Assembly: GCF_009910845.1 (NCBI RefSeq)
Contig: NZ_SIJB01000030.1
Coordinates: 1-64,000 of the forward strand
Direction of reading: 5' to 3'
Source: Chengkuizengella marina
GTDB lineage: Bacteria; Bacillota; Bacilli; Paenibacillales; KCTC-33759
DNA length: 64,000 nt
Shown here: positions 33,925 through 43,283 of the stretch, in pieces
Layout of the letters: each line of letters opens with the position of its first letter
How positions within the stretch are numbered: position 1 is the stretch's first letter
The notes under the pieces: generated by a model
What the model saw: only the letters and a program-made list of their open reading frames with translations
What the model was told of the DNA's origin: nothing
The model's database searches: none
Position numbers and translations under genes: made by a program

Positions 33925-34434
33925 TTGAAAAAAGATATTCCTGATAAAATCCATATTATAGGGTCAGTCGGAAGTGGAAAGACAACTTTAGCAAGAGTTT
34001 TATCAAATTCGTATAATATACCATATTATGAATTAGATAATGTGGTATGGGAAAGACATAAATCTGGAGATATTAGAAGAACTGATGAAGAAAGAGATAA
34101 TTATCTTGAAGAAATAATCAGTTCTGATGTTTGGATAATAGAAGGTGCTCATAATCATCAATGGGTAGAAAAAAGCTTTCAGAATGCTAATTTGATTATT
34201 TTTTTGGATACACCTTATCCAATAAGAATAGTAAGGATCATAAAGAGATTTATCTTGCAAAAAATGGGTTTGGAAAAGGCAAATTATCATCCAACTATAA
34301 AAATGTTTGTGAAGATGTTTCAATGGAACGCTGCATTTGAGAAGGAAAGTAAACCAAAGATTTTAAATATGCTAAATGAAAATAAATCTAATTCAATTAT
34401 TTTAAAGGATAATATGAAAATCCCCTCACTTTGA
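33925..34434 (+). CDS. P-loop kinase, adenylate-kinase/FlaR-like
   Basis: 169 residues from TTG 33925 (GTGGTGG upstream). Walker A GSVGSGKTT at 13-21, then YYELDNVVWERH, the WIIEGAH strand and LIIFLDTPYPIRIVRIIKRF, the order seen in 'DNA topology modulation' (FlaR-like) kinases. Its last residues (KIPSL) are encoded by the terminator hairpin, so the present C-terminus may be a run-on or truncated end. Confidence 0.75.
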   Translation: MKKDIPDKIHIIGSVGSGKTTLARVLSNSYNIPYYELDNVVWERHKSGDIRRTDEERDNYLEEIISSDVWIIEGAHNHQWVEKSFQNANLIIFLDTPYPIRIVRIIKRFILQKMGLEKANYHPTIKMFVKMFQWNAAFEKESKPKILNMLNENKSNSIILKDNMKIPSL

Positions 34435-34453
34435 TGGAAGTGAGAGGATTTAT
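34418..34453. terminator. Bidirectional terminator overlapping the kinase 3' end
   Basis: AAATCCCCTCACTT pairs with AAGTGAGAGGATTT between convergent genes; it lies partly inside the kinase coding region. Confidence 0.8.
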
Positions 34454-34463
34454 ATTCTTCAAA

Positions 34464-35852
34464 TCAATATAGATCGACAACAAACTTCTCCCATGATCCG
34501 ATCTTCGATCGATTGGCATGTGCTTCGCCATCGTTTTCTCCTACAACATATTTGCCATGTACACTTTTTAAAGAAATTTGGTCGCCGTCAACTAAACATC
34601 CCGTACTATCGGTATGATTGATGAGGGTAAATTCTTCCCATGAGTTGGATTGAGACGCTCTGGCATCAAGGCTACCACCTTCTGTCGCTCGGAGATAATA
34701 ACCGGTTCATGTTTCAATATTTACAATGTCACCGTTAAGAATACAACTACTTCCATCTGGGCTATCGACAACTTTAATATTGAACTTTTCCCATGAATAT
34801 ACGTTTCCACGATTTGCATTAACATCGTCGTTACCATCGTTTTCTGCTACTAAATATTTACCATGTGCAGATAGGAAGGCAACATTGAATAAGGAAGTTG
34901 CAGGGTCACCAAATGCATTCGTCCAATTGCTATTTTCATTAGGTCCAGAGGGTCCGCTACTTAAGACGCACAAATCAAAAATATTACAATCTTGTTCTAG
35001 ATTTCCCCAACGGTGAACGCCACCGGATAGAGGATCAGAAGGATCTTTTCCGGATTCAGTCCATGTATTGTTAGAACTTAACCACGCAGGCCATGATGTA
35101 TTTGACAATCCTTCTTGTAAGTCAAAATCATAGGCTTCTACAGCATTCCATGTATCCCATGCGGTTCCTTGGCTTGTCTCATCCACTAATTCATCAATAT
35201 ATAGGTCATTGTACACATGGTCACCTGGATCTTTCCAAGTTCCATGCGAGCCTTTTGCCGAATAAGTTACAATGTGTGTTTCGTCTACAGTTTCAAAATC
35301 AGTCCAGTTGTACTGTTTGTTTGATGAATGATAATTTAATTGTACTTGCATAGGTTTTCCATTTACGAGTCGAATTTGCATGCCTTCCCAGTCACCAACA
35401 TGATGACCGTATTCTGAAAGCAGGGAGCCGAGGAGCCAATCAATATTGGAGGGTAGTTTCCCGCGATTGTATGGATACCAGATATAGTATTTGATATCAA
35501 TCGTATTAGGGCCTGCTTCACGCCATCCAGCGTAGATACGGGCATTATCAAGATCACCACTAAAGAAGTCGAGTACGTCCTCAGCATCATTCAGTTCTTC
35601 GATTGTTTGTAAGGAGTACTCATTACTTCCAGATGGCTGATAGCGTTCCATATATTGCGCTGACCACTCAACTGAAGAGGGGAAATATTCTTCTTCATCA
35701 TCAAACCAGATACGAGGTGCATACTTTGTAACCAGCGCAAGTTTCTCTTCGGCTGAATACGTTTCTGTACTTTGTTCGATTGCACCTGCATCATTGGGAA
35801 GGCCAAATCCCAATACAAGTCCACATAAAACAAAAAGCAATATCTTCTTCAC
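34464..35852 (-). pseudogene. Secreted Vps62-related protein with C-terminal beta-trefoil repeats, interrupted by an in-frame TGA
   Basis: 381 codons run from ATG 35852 to a TGA at 34707-34709. The same frame continues without another stop for 80 codons to TGA 34464. Signal peptide at 1-24; Vps62-like domain about 38-280 (KYAPRIWFDDEEEYFPSSVE, GHHVGDWEGMQIRL). The C-terminus carries fascin/trefoil-type repeats: HGKYLVAENDGNDDVNANRG ahead of the stop and HGKYVVGENDGEAHANRSK beyond it, so the TGA splits one domain. Vps62-like proteins include secreted toxins and lectins. One base change, read-through or sequencing error are all possible. Confidence 0.85.
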
Positions 35853-36054
35853 TACATCAACTCCTTTTGAATATTAAGAATAATGATATCTAACAATCAT
35901 CTGATGCGTTGATAAATTAGATTGTAAGCACTTTCATTATATCATTAAATTTCAATATATTGGGTTTTATTGTAATAATTTCAATCTGAATTTCCAGCCA
36001 ATATCATGGTAGAGCATAGCTACGTTGAAAGAATGAATTTTAAATATCAATATA

Positions 36055-36125
36055 ATTCAACTACTTAGCGCTATTCTCTAAGAGCTGCGTCTTTATTATG
36101 ATTTTGGTCAGATGTGTTAAAGAAC
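36055..36125 (+). repeat. Nested-palindrome repeat between minus-strand genes
   Basis: CAACTACTTAGCGCTATTCTC/AGAGCTGCGTC ... TTTTGGTCAGATGTGTTAAAGAACGG. It keeps + orientation although the surrounding genes are on the minus strand. Confidence 0.7.
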
Positions 36126-36146
36126 GGTTATGAATATATACTCATA

Positions 36147-36166
36147 AAGCCGCCAAAAGGCGGCCT
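36147..36166 (-). terminator. Hairpin behind the esterase gene
   Basis: GCCGCC-AAAA-GGCGGC is a compact GC-rich stem; a short T-run lies on the minus-strand side. A probable terminator of the gene at 36283. Confidence 0.55.
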
Positions 36167-36282
36167 AAGTGTACTAGAGATTATTTACATTTGAAAAGAA
36201 TGGAGCACAGTTGTTAATGATTTGGTTACTTGTGCAGATGGTCCCAATTGCTCGAAGATATTGGGAGCAAACGTCCATTCAC

Positions 36283-37251
36283 TTAATTATGGATGTTTAA
36301 AGCTCTTAGTAAAGCATTTAAGCTATTATCTGCATCTTTTTTACTATGAAAAGCGTTTGGAACTGTTAACCCTAAATGATGGTAACCAGGATATACATGC
36401 AGTTCTGTAAGTACTCCGTCATACATTAAGCGTTTTGCAAAATCCAATGTCTCATCAGCAAACAATTCAATAGAACCTACACATAAATATGTGCTAGGTA
36501 AACCTTTAAAAGTCTTAGCTCTTGCGGGGGAATAATATGCTAAAACGCCATCAGTTCCAGGCTCTTGATTAAGAACAGACTTCCACCCAAAATAATGGAT
36601 AGCATGATTGAAAAAGTATTCACCATTAAAAGGATGAGCCTCTTTGATAGCTGTACGATCATCTAGCATCGGTAGGGATAATCGCAAATGATGAATATTA
36701 AATTCCTGACGATCACGAATAAATAGTGCCAGTCCACCAGCTAATCCGGATCCAGCACTTTCACCAGCAACAGCGACTTTTTGGGTATCGATATTTAATT
36801 CTTTAGCATGGTCGATACACCATTTAATTCCTGAATAACAATCATGCAATTGAGCTGGTTGGGAAAATTCAGGGGCTAAACGATAGTCTACAGAGACACC
36901 AATAAAATGATAGTGATGTGCTAAAAATGCATGTGTTTTATTATCTAATTCTGGACTACCAACAATCATACCACCGCCATGCATAGAATAAATGAATGGA
37001 TATAGTTGCTCAGGTTTATTTTTCGGTTTTGTAATGACCAACCTTACTTTAGAATCATCAAATATATTATCTATCCAAACTTCTTCTCTTTCTATATCAT
37101 ATCGCTCTTTCACATTAGAAGAGAAAAACGATTTCATTTGTTCTCGTACTTCTAAATAATTTTCTGGTGTTAAACTCATACTACCCATTTCATCTATAAT
37201 GCCTCGTATTTCTGGATCAATTAAATGTTCACTTCGTTTAACTGCTTTCAT
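36283..37251 (-). CDS. Alpha/beta hydrolase, hormone-sensitive-lipase-type esterase
   Basis: 322 residues. HSL-family oxyanion motif HGGG (91-94) and nucleophile motif GESAG (163-167). The family acid appears in SIELFADE and the histidine in YPGYHHLG near the C-terminus. VDYRLAPEFSQPA after the oxyanion hole is also typical. Cytoplasmic, no signal peptide; hydrolyses short-chain esters, natural substrate unknown. GGAGGTGTACT precedes the ATG. Confidence 0.92.
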   Translation of the reverse strand: MKAVKRSEHLIDPEIRGIIDEMGSMSLTPENYLEVREQMKSFFSSNVKERYDIEREEVWIDNIFDDSKVRLVITKPKNKPEQLYPFIYSMHGGGMIVGSPELDNKTHAFLAHHYHFIGVSVDYRLAPEFSQPAQLHDCYSGIKWCIDHAKELNIDTQKVAVAGESAGSGLAGGLALFIRDRQEFNIHHLRLSLPMLDDRTAIKEAHPFNGEYFFNHAIHYFGWKSVLNQEPGTDGVLAYYSPARAKTFKGLPSTYLCVGSIELFADETLDFAKRLMYDGVLTELHVYPGYHHLGLTVPNAFHSKKDADNSLNALLRALNIHN

Positions 37252-37360
37252 AGTACACCTCCAAATTTAAAAGTGATATTATGCCAATTTTTGTTTTTAT
37301 AACTACGTAACAGGAATAGTCTATGTCTGTTAGAAGAATATCATTTCATTTAAACATTCA

Positions 37361-37390
37361 AAGAAAGCCTGTCTTTACAGGCTTTCTTAA
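37361..37390 (-). terminator. Perfect-stem terminator
   Basis: AAGAAAGCCTGT/ACAGGCTTTCTT, a perfect 12-base stem, 39 bases behind the small secreted-protein gene and also before the esterase gene. Confidence 0.85.
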
Positions 37391-37428
37391 TCATTTTTCA
37401 ATATGTTTAAAGAATCGAATATCTACAA

Positions 37429-37707
37429 TTACTTTAAGTATAAGTATCCTTCAAAGATAAGATATGCACCCGAAATTGAGTTCGGATAACAATGTGTTAA
37501 AGGTAAATTTCCTGCATATGTCTTTCCATCATGTACTTCTTCATAATACCATGAAAGTGGGGCAGCCCAGCAGCTAGTCGGATAAGAAAATCCATGTTTT
37601 GAATAGACTCGATCTACTTCAATATTTTCAGATGCTATTCCAGTAGATATAGGCACGGAAAGAAGTAGAGAAATAATTAGAAAAGTAGAGAAAAAAGTCT
37701 TTTTCAT
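37429..37707 (-). CDS. Small secreted protein of unknown function
   Basis: 92 residues with a clear signal peptide (MKKTFFSTFLIISLLLSVPI, cleavage near 26). The mature 66 residues are aromatic-rich with two cysteines (SCWAAPLSWYYEE; LTHCYPN) that could form a disulfide. GGGAGGTGTTATAA precedes the ATG. No family recognised; the size suits a small extracellular effector or inhibitor. Confidence 0.65.
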   Translation of the reverse strand: MKKTFFSTFLIISLLLSVPISTGIASENIEVDRVYSKHGFSYPTSCWAAPLSWYYEEVHDGKTYAGNLPLTHCYPNSISGAYLIFEGYLYLK

Positions 37708-38217
37708 TTATAACACCTCCCTTCATTTTCATATTTTATAATGATTACTACATTTCCTTTAGTGTCCTTTTGGATAATTGCTGTCTATTGACCCCCAAAA
37801 TATATCCAACTTCAATTAGCTCGTGGTAAAAACAGAGTTTTAATAACTAAGAGCAAGGTTCAAAGGTTTTTATATTTCATATTTTACTTCCCTTCTTTAT
37901 AAACCCATAGACACTTTAGTGTTATTTTTCCAATATGGAAGTGTAAGTTACCAAAAAAATTTGACCCGTTAAACTCAAAGAATTACTTAAAAGACCAACA
38001 TCACTTTGCGAGGTTAAGGTTGATCCTATCTGTTCTTCTATTCTGAAAAATTTATATTCTACAGTAAACACTAGCTAAAGCTATCCTTTGGCCATCAATG
38101 TCAAAAGCAAAGTTACGATTATCAAGAGATTCATCCACGGACCAAAGGACCAGGCCTATTTTAACGCTTACTGTAGCAATATTAAAACAAGGAGGTTATC
38201 ATAATAGAGTATGCTGT
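37708..38217. other. Gene-free stretch with possible mobile-element scraps
   Basis: 37877-37925 on the minus strand matches 59572-59622 on the + strand: AACACTAAAGTGTCTATGGG, then GTTTATAAA and AAGTAAAATA. A frame on the + strand at 38098-38289 runs into the next terminator and is not credible as a gene. Confidence 0.4.
37877..37925 (-). repeat. Inverted copy of the 59.6-kb repeat
   Basis: On the minus strand AATAACACTAAAGTGTCTAT then GGGTTTATAAAGAAGGGAAG matches 59572-59622 with few differences. No transposase is attached to either copy. Confidence 0.55.
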
Positions 38218-38272
38218 AAAAAGAGGCTGCCAGAAAGTCAGTTTTCACTACTTTCTAGACAACCTCTTTCCT
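38218..38272 (-). terminator. Long-stem terminator of the propeller/FnIII gene
   Basis: AAGAGGCTGCCAGAAAGT pairs imperfectly with ACTTTCTAGACAACCTCTT; the T-run lies on the minus strand, 26 bases behind the stop of the 803-residue gene. Confidence 0.75.
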
Positions 38273-38298
38273 TATTTTCAAGTTTTTAGTTAAACGAA

Positions 38299-40710
38299 TC
38301 ATTGAGTTGGCATTGTTAAATATTCATAATATGATTCATATGTGGACCCATTACCATCTGATGGTTCTAAAATTACTTTCACACGATAATCTGTACCATA
38401 TTCTCCCTGAAAAACATATCCATATGGAGATCTAACCACGTCTCGTTTTTGATCTACCCAATTTCCATTCAAGTCTTTTTTCTCCCATTCAATATAAACA
38501 TTTCCCAGTTGAGTTGATGGTGATTGCATATTTAACTCAACCACAACATTTGTATCAACATCATTATAGACTTTTGTAATATCTACAGGACTTAAGGTTG
38601 TTACCGTCATTGCATTACTTTGTTCAGAACGGTTCCCTGCTTTATCTAATACTTTCATCGTATACTTATATTCTACATTGTGTAAATCCACGTCATGATC
38701 TACATAGCCACCCTGATTAAATTCAGGAGAATCACTTGGAATAATGAAGCTCACCATTTCACCTGATTGAAGATCCTCACGAATAACCTCCACAGAATCA
38801 ATTGCAATACCAGCCGTTTCTGGAGTAATCCAGCCAATTCTAACGACACCATCTGCAAAATTAACTCCCGTTATTTGTACATTTTTCGTTAATAAATTTT
38901 TAGTATTAATTTGTATTACATCACTCATTTCAGATGCATTGCCATCACTGTCTATAGCTCTAATTTTATATTTTAATGTTGTATCCATAGGCAGCAATGA
39001 ATCTTCAAAACCATTCACGATGAATTCAGTACTATCATTCTCAAAAACTTGATAAGGTTCATTGTCTGATATATCTTCTCTATACAGTTCATATTTTACA
39101 ATGTCAACATCCTCAGTAGCAGGTGGCATCCATGCTAATCTAATCGTGTTCTGCTCAGATTGTTCCGTAGGGAAGAATGTCATTTGAGGAATTAAGATAT
39201 TGGAAGTTTTAGCAGTGACAACCTCACTTCTTCTCTCTGTTCCTGCCCAATCTGTCGCTCTTACAACATAAGTGTGTTCAGAATCTAGTTCTAATCCTTC
39301 ATCTCTATAAAAACCATTGGTATTAAACAGCAGCTCAGATGTGATCTGAATCATTTCTTCATGTTCGGTTCCTTCATCTCGAATTAATTCATACGTAATA
39401 TTTGGATACAATGAATTTCTTTGTCCTATTTTAAAATAAATACTGTTTCCTGTTGATCCCAATTCCTGTAGAGGCATATCTAAATCTCGATCCCAGATAG
39501 AATATACGCCTTTTGAGGTACCACTAAATACCCCACCATCACCCTGATGAATTTCGATAATTCTTTCATTACTAATTTTTTTCAATGTGATGGCTGGATC
39601 ACCTGTAGGAGCTGTGTGAGAATAGGTTCCTGAGCTATTCCATTCAATTTCTCCATTTTCTGATAAAAACCCTGCTCTATATACTAGTGGATCACCAGAT
39701 TCCGGCGCGTAGTTTGCCATCACAAACGTACCATCGTCCGTTAAAACTACTGCAGGATGTGTTCCATCATAAGTCGTTAAACCTAGGGAATATGGCTCGT
39801 CAATGTTAAAAGCCATATGTTTATTTTGAAAATCCCACTGAATCGTATTATCATCTAATAATTGACCTACACTATAATAAAGTTTATTTGTATCTTTAAC
39901 ATGTATTTCTACTAATTTTCCGCTGCGAGTAATATCAACTGTAGTATCTTTACTATCGCCATCATTCACTAATGTATACTTTCCAGACCAGTTAATGCCC
40001 GTAATTTCTCCATTTTCTGAGGCTATAGTTCCAACAGCATAGTCTTTATCAGTACCTAGAAATAGTTTTCCATCTTTAGTAAATGATACATTGTCAGGAT
40101 GAATGATTTTACTTGATCCTCCAAATATATCCTCTTCTTTCACATCAAATCCGTAAACCATTCCATTTTTCATTGTGACAATAGAGTATACGATTCCATA
40201 TTTATAATTGTATGCATCACTTTTATCAGTGTTTGATTGAACGATCAGAACCTGATCATCGTTTAACCATGTAGCTACACCGCCACTTAAATCATTTAAT
40301 TTCGTCCCTATGCTTCTTCCTTTAATTTTATCATAGTTATTCCAAACGATTTCATCTTCCACGATTGTTCCCGTATTATAATAAGCTGCACCACCGGATT
40401 TCGTTCTGTGTATCTCAAATACTTCTCCTTTGCTGTTCACGGTAATATCCGGATCATATACATTATCAAAATATGTATAAGTCGCCCCCTGTGCAATAGG
40501 ATCAAAATTTAGTTGTTTTTCAATAGAGTAACCAGGCTGAATCATACGATAAATATCAGAATAGGTAATATTTGTACCTGGCAGTGTTTCAGCTGCATAT
40601 GCTGTGTTCATAACTCCAACTGTTCCTAGAACAGGTGCACTACTCACAAGAAGTGCCATAGAAAGGCCTACACCAGTGATTACTTTTTTGATTTGAACTT
40701 TTTCCATCAT
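38299..40710 (-). CDS. Large secreted protein: N-terminal beta-propeller and C-terminal fibronectin-like domains
   Basis: 803 residues. Signal peptide with hydrophobic core (VITGVGLSMALLVSSAPVLG), cleavage at AYA-AE near 40. Residues about 50-430 hold repeated blades of the form 'VEIH...LYY.VG......I.W', for example GTIVEDEIVWNNYDK and GQLLDDNTIQWDFQNK, as in PLL-like lectin propellers. From about 430 to 705, three fibronectin type III-like domains follow (WMPPATEDVDIVKYELYRED; SDGNASEMSDV; KAGNRSEQSNAMTVT), then a last beta domain. A carbohydrate-binding, cell-surface or extracellular role is inferred. GGAGGAATT precedes the ATG. Monocistronic. Confidence 0.78.
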   Translation of the reverse strand: MMEKVQIKKVITGVGLSMALLVSSAPVLGTVGVMNTAYAAETLPGTNITYSDIYRMIQPGYSIEKQLNFDPIAQGATYTYFDNVYDPDITVNSKGEVFEIHRTKSGGAAYYNTGTIVEDEIVWNNYDKIKGRSIGTKLNDLSGGVATWLNDDQVLIVQSNTDKSDAYNYKYGIVYSIVTMKNGMVYGFDVKEEDIFGGSSKIIHPDNVSFTKDGKLFLGTDKDYAVGTIASENGEITGINWSGKYTLVNDGDSKDTTVDITRSGKLVEIHVKDTNKLYYSVGQLLDDNTIQWDFQNKHMAFNIDEPYSLGLTTYDGTHPAVVLTDDGTFVMANYAPESGDPLVYRAGFLSENGEIEWNSSGTYSHTAPTGDPAITLKKISNERIIEIHQGDGGVFSGTSKGVYSIWDRDLDMPLQELGSTGNSIYFKIGQRNSLYPNITYELIRDEGTEHEEMIQITSELLFNTNGFYRDEGLELDSEHTYVVRATDWAGTERRSEVVTAKTSNILIPQMTFFPTEQSEQNTIRLAWMPPATEDVDIVKYELYREDISDNEPYQVFENDSTEFIVNGFEDSLLPMDTTLKYKIRAIDSDGNASEMSDVIQINTKNLLTKNVQITGVNFADGVVRIGWITPETAGIAIDSVEVIREDLQSGEMVSFIIPSDSPEFNQGGYVDHDVDLHNVEYKYTMKVLDKAGNRSEQSNAMTVTTLSPVDITKVYNDVDTNVVVELNMQSPSTQLGNVYIEWEKKDLNGNWVDQKRDVVRSPYGYVFQGEYGTDYRVKVILEPSDGNGSTYESYYEYLTMPTQ

Positions 40711-41099
40711 AATTCCTCCTAAAATATTTAATATATTTTTTTCATTACTAGTTTTGATAAAAGCGTTTAGCCAGTCGGCTAATGTACTATCTATATTAAA
40801 ACTAGAAAGTGATGAAACTATGAAGAAGTTGTGTTGAAAGTAAGAAATTTCTTTTATTCAGAGGGGTTAACATGAGACGTGATAATTTGAAACTTATTTA
40901 TATTGACTTTAGAGGACGTAATGAAGTATTTATATTTTTATATTAATATGTTAAGAAATATCTTTGTTATTTTTTTTCAAAAAGAGATATTATGGAAGGT
41001 AGGATTCGTGAAGATTTGTTAATAAAAGATAGATGGCGTGATTCTTTACTTTACAGCATTTTGGAACGCGAATGAAAAAATAATATAAACAAATTTTAT
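40711..41099. other. Gene-free stretch
   Basis: No coding frame. GCGTTTAGCCAGTCGGCTAATG (about 40763-40784) contains the dyad TTAGCC/GGCTAA close to the propeller gene and could be an operator. Confidence 0.35.
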
Positions 41100-41165
41100 T
41101 TAACAATTTGGCGAGTTTCTATGATAGAGAAACACCTTTTTATGATTTGGGTCTTTTTATAAAGA
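41100..41165 (+). repeat. Nested-palindrome repeat
   Basis: TTAACAATTTGGCGAGTTTCTATGATAGAGAAACACCTTTTTATGATTTGGGTC; inner hairpin changed on both arms (GAGTTTCT/AGAAAC). Confidence 0.65.
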
Positions 41166-41250
41166 ACATAAACAGATGTTTATGCTATGATTAGGTAAAT
41201 ATTATACATAAATTAAGTAAGAAATGATGAAGTCAAGGTGAGGGATCAGA

Positions 41251-41745
41251 TTGATTAGAGAAATCTTAGTCTCAGATGCTGAAGAGTTCTTGAACTTAAA
41301 CAAGAAGCTTGATCTTGAGACAAAATTTATGCTTTATGAAGAAAATGAACGTACCACGAGTATTGAAGAACAAGCTAAAATGATTGACTCTATATTAAAT
41401 TCATATAACTCTACTATTTTTGTATCTCAACAGGAGAGCAATTTAGTTGGCTATATATTAATACATGGAGGGAAAATGAATCGGATTAAGCATAAGGCAA
41501 ATTTAGTAATAGGTATTCTTAATAAGTATTGTAATAAAGGAATAGGGAGACAGCTCTTTCAACAAACGGAAGATTGGGCTAAAACTCATGGCTTAAAACG
41601 ATTGGAGTTATCTGTAATGGCTCACAATAAATCAGCGATTGCTCTTTATAAAAAAATGGGATTTAAGATTGAAGGAGAGCAAAAATGCTCCCTAATTGTA
41701 GATGGTCAAATAGTAGATGAATACATTATGGGTAAGCTCCTGTAA
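41251..41745 (+). CDS. GNAT-family N-acetyltransferase
   Basis: 164 residues from a TTG start with AAGGTGAGGG upstream. Motif A is LVIGILNKYCNKGIGRQLFQ (GxGxG-type pyrophosphate loop at CNKGIG), motif B LELSVMAHNKSAIALYKKMG, the arrangement of RimI/ribosomal-protein-like acetyltransferases. Target amine unknown. Followed by a repeat copy and a terminator. Confidence 0.88.
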   Translation: MIREILVSDAEEFLNLNKKLDLETKFMLYEENERTTSIEEQAKMIDSILNSYNSTIFVSQQESNLVGYILIHGGKMNRIKHKANLVIGILNKYCNKGIGRQLFQQTEDWAKTHGLKRLELSVMAHNKSAIALYKKMGFKIEGEQKCSLIVDGQIVDEYIMGKLL

Positions 41746-41773
41746 ATTATACCAAATTAGTATAAAGTGTTTT

Positions 41774-41840
41774 TGTTACGCAATATGGCGCGCTTCTTGA
41801 AGAAGGGTGCTTTTTTAATTCAAGGGCCATATTGTTGACG
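41774..41840 (+). repeat. Nested-palindrome repeat
   Basis: TACGCAATATGGCGCGCTTCTTGAAGAAGGGTGC ... AAGGGCCATATTGTTGACGG. It keeps both outer arms with a replaced inner stem (GCTTCTT/AAGAAG), strong evidence that pairing rather than sequence is conserved. Confidence 0.8.
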
Positions 41841-41902
41841 GTCAGAGGGGGAAACATATTATAAATTACTAATTTAATATGATAATATAGAATAAGTTGC
41901 AT

Positions 41903-41936
41903 AAAAAAGACTTTGACTAAGTCAAAGTCTTTTTTA
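41903..41936. terminator. Bidirectional terminator
   Basis: AAAAAAGACTTTGAC/GTCAAAGTCTTTTTT, a perfect stem between the convergent acetyltransferase and DinB genes. Confidence 0.92.
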
Positions 41937-41942
41937 AAACTA

Positions 41943-42422
41943 TTAATCCCATATCTTAGGGCGGTCAATACCCATTGTTCTCATATAATTTAACAACTGA
42001 CCTGTGTGAACAGATTCATGATAAGCAATGCGTAATAACATATCCCCAAGTTTTTTAACATAGCCCCCTGCATCCAAAAGATCTATTTCTATATTTTCTA
42101 AGTCTTCTATACTAAATGTTTTAATGTATTTCAAGAACTCTTCACGATAAGGCTGTGCAAATTCAAGTTCATCATCTACTGATGTGAATTCTTTTGTCTC
42201 AAAGGGATTAAACAAATTAGCTAGTGCTTTACCACCTCTCCCTATAAGTACTTGGTGAAATAGAAACTCACCTTGTAATATATGCCTAATCATTTCAGCA
42301 CAAGTAAGAGCGTCTTCATCAGGTTTCCAATTTAACATTTCTTTGGGTATAGCTTTCCATACTTTTATACTTCTACTCCTAATTTCTTCAAAATTTAAAA
42401 TTATTAAATCAGTTACATGCAT
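41943..42422 (-). CDS. DinB-family protein
   Basis: 159 residues, four-helix bundle of the DinB/YfiT fold. Metal-ligand histidines are in LTCAEMIRHILQGEFLFHQV (helix 2) and RIAYHESVHTGQLLNYMRTM (helix 4, H-x3-H). Members are thiol-S-transferases or unknown enzymes using bacillithiol or mycothiol. ATG at 42422 with GGGGTGG upstream. Single gene, ends at the bidirectional terminator. Confidence 0.88.
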   Translation of the reverse strand: MHVTDLIILNFEEIRSRSIKVWKAIPKEMLNWKPDEDALTCAEMIRHILQGEFLFHQVLIGRGGKALANLFNPFETKEFTSVDDELEFAQPYREEFLKYIKTFSIEDLENIEIDLLDAGGYVKKLGDMLLRIAYHESVHTGQLLNYMRTMGIDRPKIWD

Positions 42423-42597
42423 CTAAACTCCACCCCTTTACTTCAATTTATTGGTAAAATACCAATATGATTTTTGATGGAGAAAAATCAAACTATCTAA
42501 ATGCTCCTTCCTTTAATTTTTAACCATTTGTATGTCATTCTATTATGTGTAATAAATTATAGATAAAATCTAGATTTATATCTAGTTGTAACCTTAT

Positions 42598-43072
42598 ATG
42601 GATGTTTATGGAAAAATCAATAAACTTCAGAATGTTGAAGATAATTTGAAAGTATACATAATTAAGTATAAAAATGACGCTTTACATGTTAGCTTGTTAG
42701 CATATATAATGGGGCCATTCGGAACATGGTTGACAAAGAAAGCGTACCCAAATAAGAACGTGAGGTTATGTACGTTTAAAAGAGATATGAAAAGAAGAGT
42801 AATACCAGTAGTATTTTAACTTATATAGTAAGCCAATTGGAATTTAATAGATTACATATAGATATGATGAACTTATTGAAGATGGTAAAATAATTAAATG
42901 TGTTTGTCCACTCCTAAATTCTCCATCATTTAATCCGATTTACTGTAGACATCACCATCAAGTTAAAAAAACAAACACCCCCGATTGGAAAAATGGAATC
43001 ACAGCACCAAAAAAAGAAAATTGTACGTTTAAACACAATATAGATATAAAGACCCGGTTGCCTTTACGTTAA
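42598..43072 (+). pseudogene. Two in-line remnants of unidentified genes
   Basis: 42598-42819 (73 codons, no ribosome site) ends CTFKRDMKRRVIPVVF. A second open frame, 42851-43072 (73 codons, no start), contains CVCPLLNSPSFNPIYCRHHH and ends CTFKHNIDIKTRLPLR. The shared 'CTFK......R' endings suggest a duplicated or split gene. The Cys/His cluster could bind metal, but no family is recognised. Confidence 0.35.
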
Positions 43073-43283
43073 GAAATCGGTTATTAAGTATTCCGTCAGA
43101 ACCATATTTTCATCTCCTTTCAAATTTATCAATTTAATAGAAAGTTATTAATGAAAGAGTTTTATTGAGAACATACAAAATAGTTCTATAGGTTGATAAA
43201 AGTAACAAAATAATTAGTGTATAATCAATTACGTCTTCCTTTAATTGGAATTTAATCAAAAAATTGAAAAAAGGAGAGGTTGA

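Larger units (their letters stand above)
35853..36282. other. Gene-free stretch between two minus-strand genes
   Basis: Holds a repeat copy at 36055-36125 and a compact GC hairpin at 36147-36166. The rest is AT-rich, with no coding signal. Confidence 0.5.

Noticed and set aside
36222..36410. 62-codon + frame
   Set aside because: It is the antisense shadow of the esterase C-terminus and has no ribosome site.
38098..38289. 63-codon frame on the + strand
   Set aside because: No ribosome site; it runs through a terminator hairpin and its product has no protein-like pattern.
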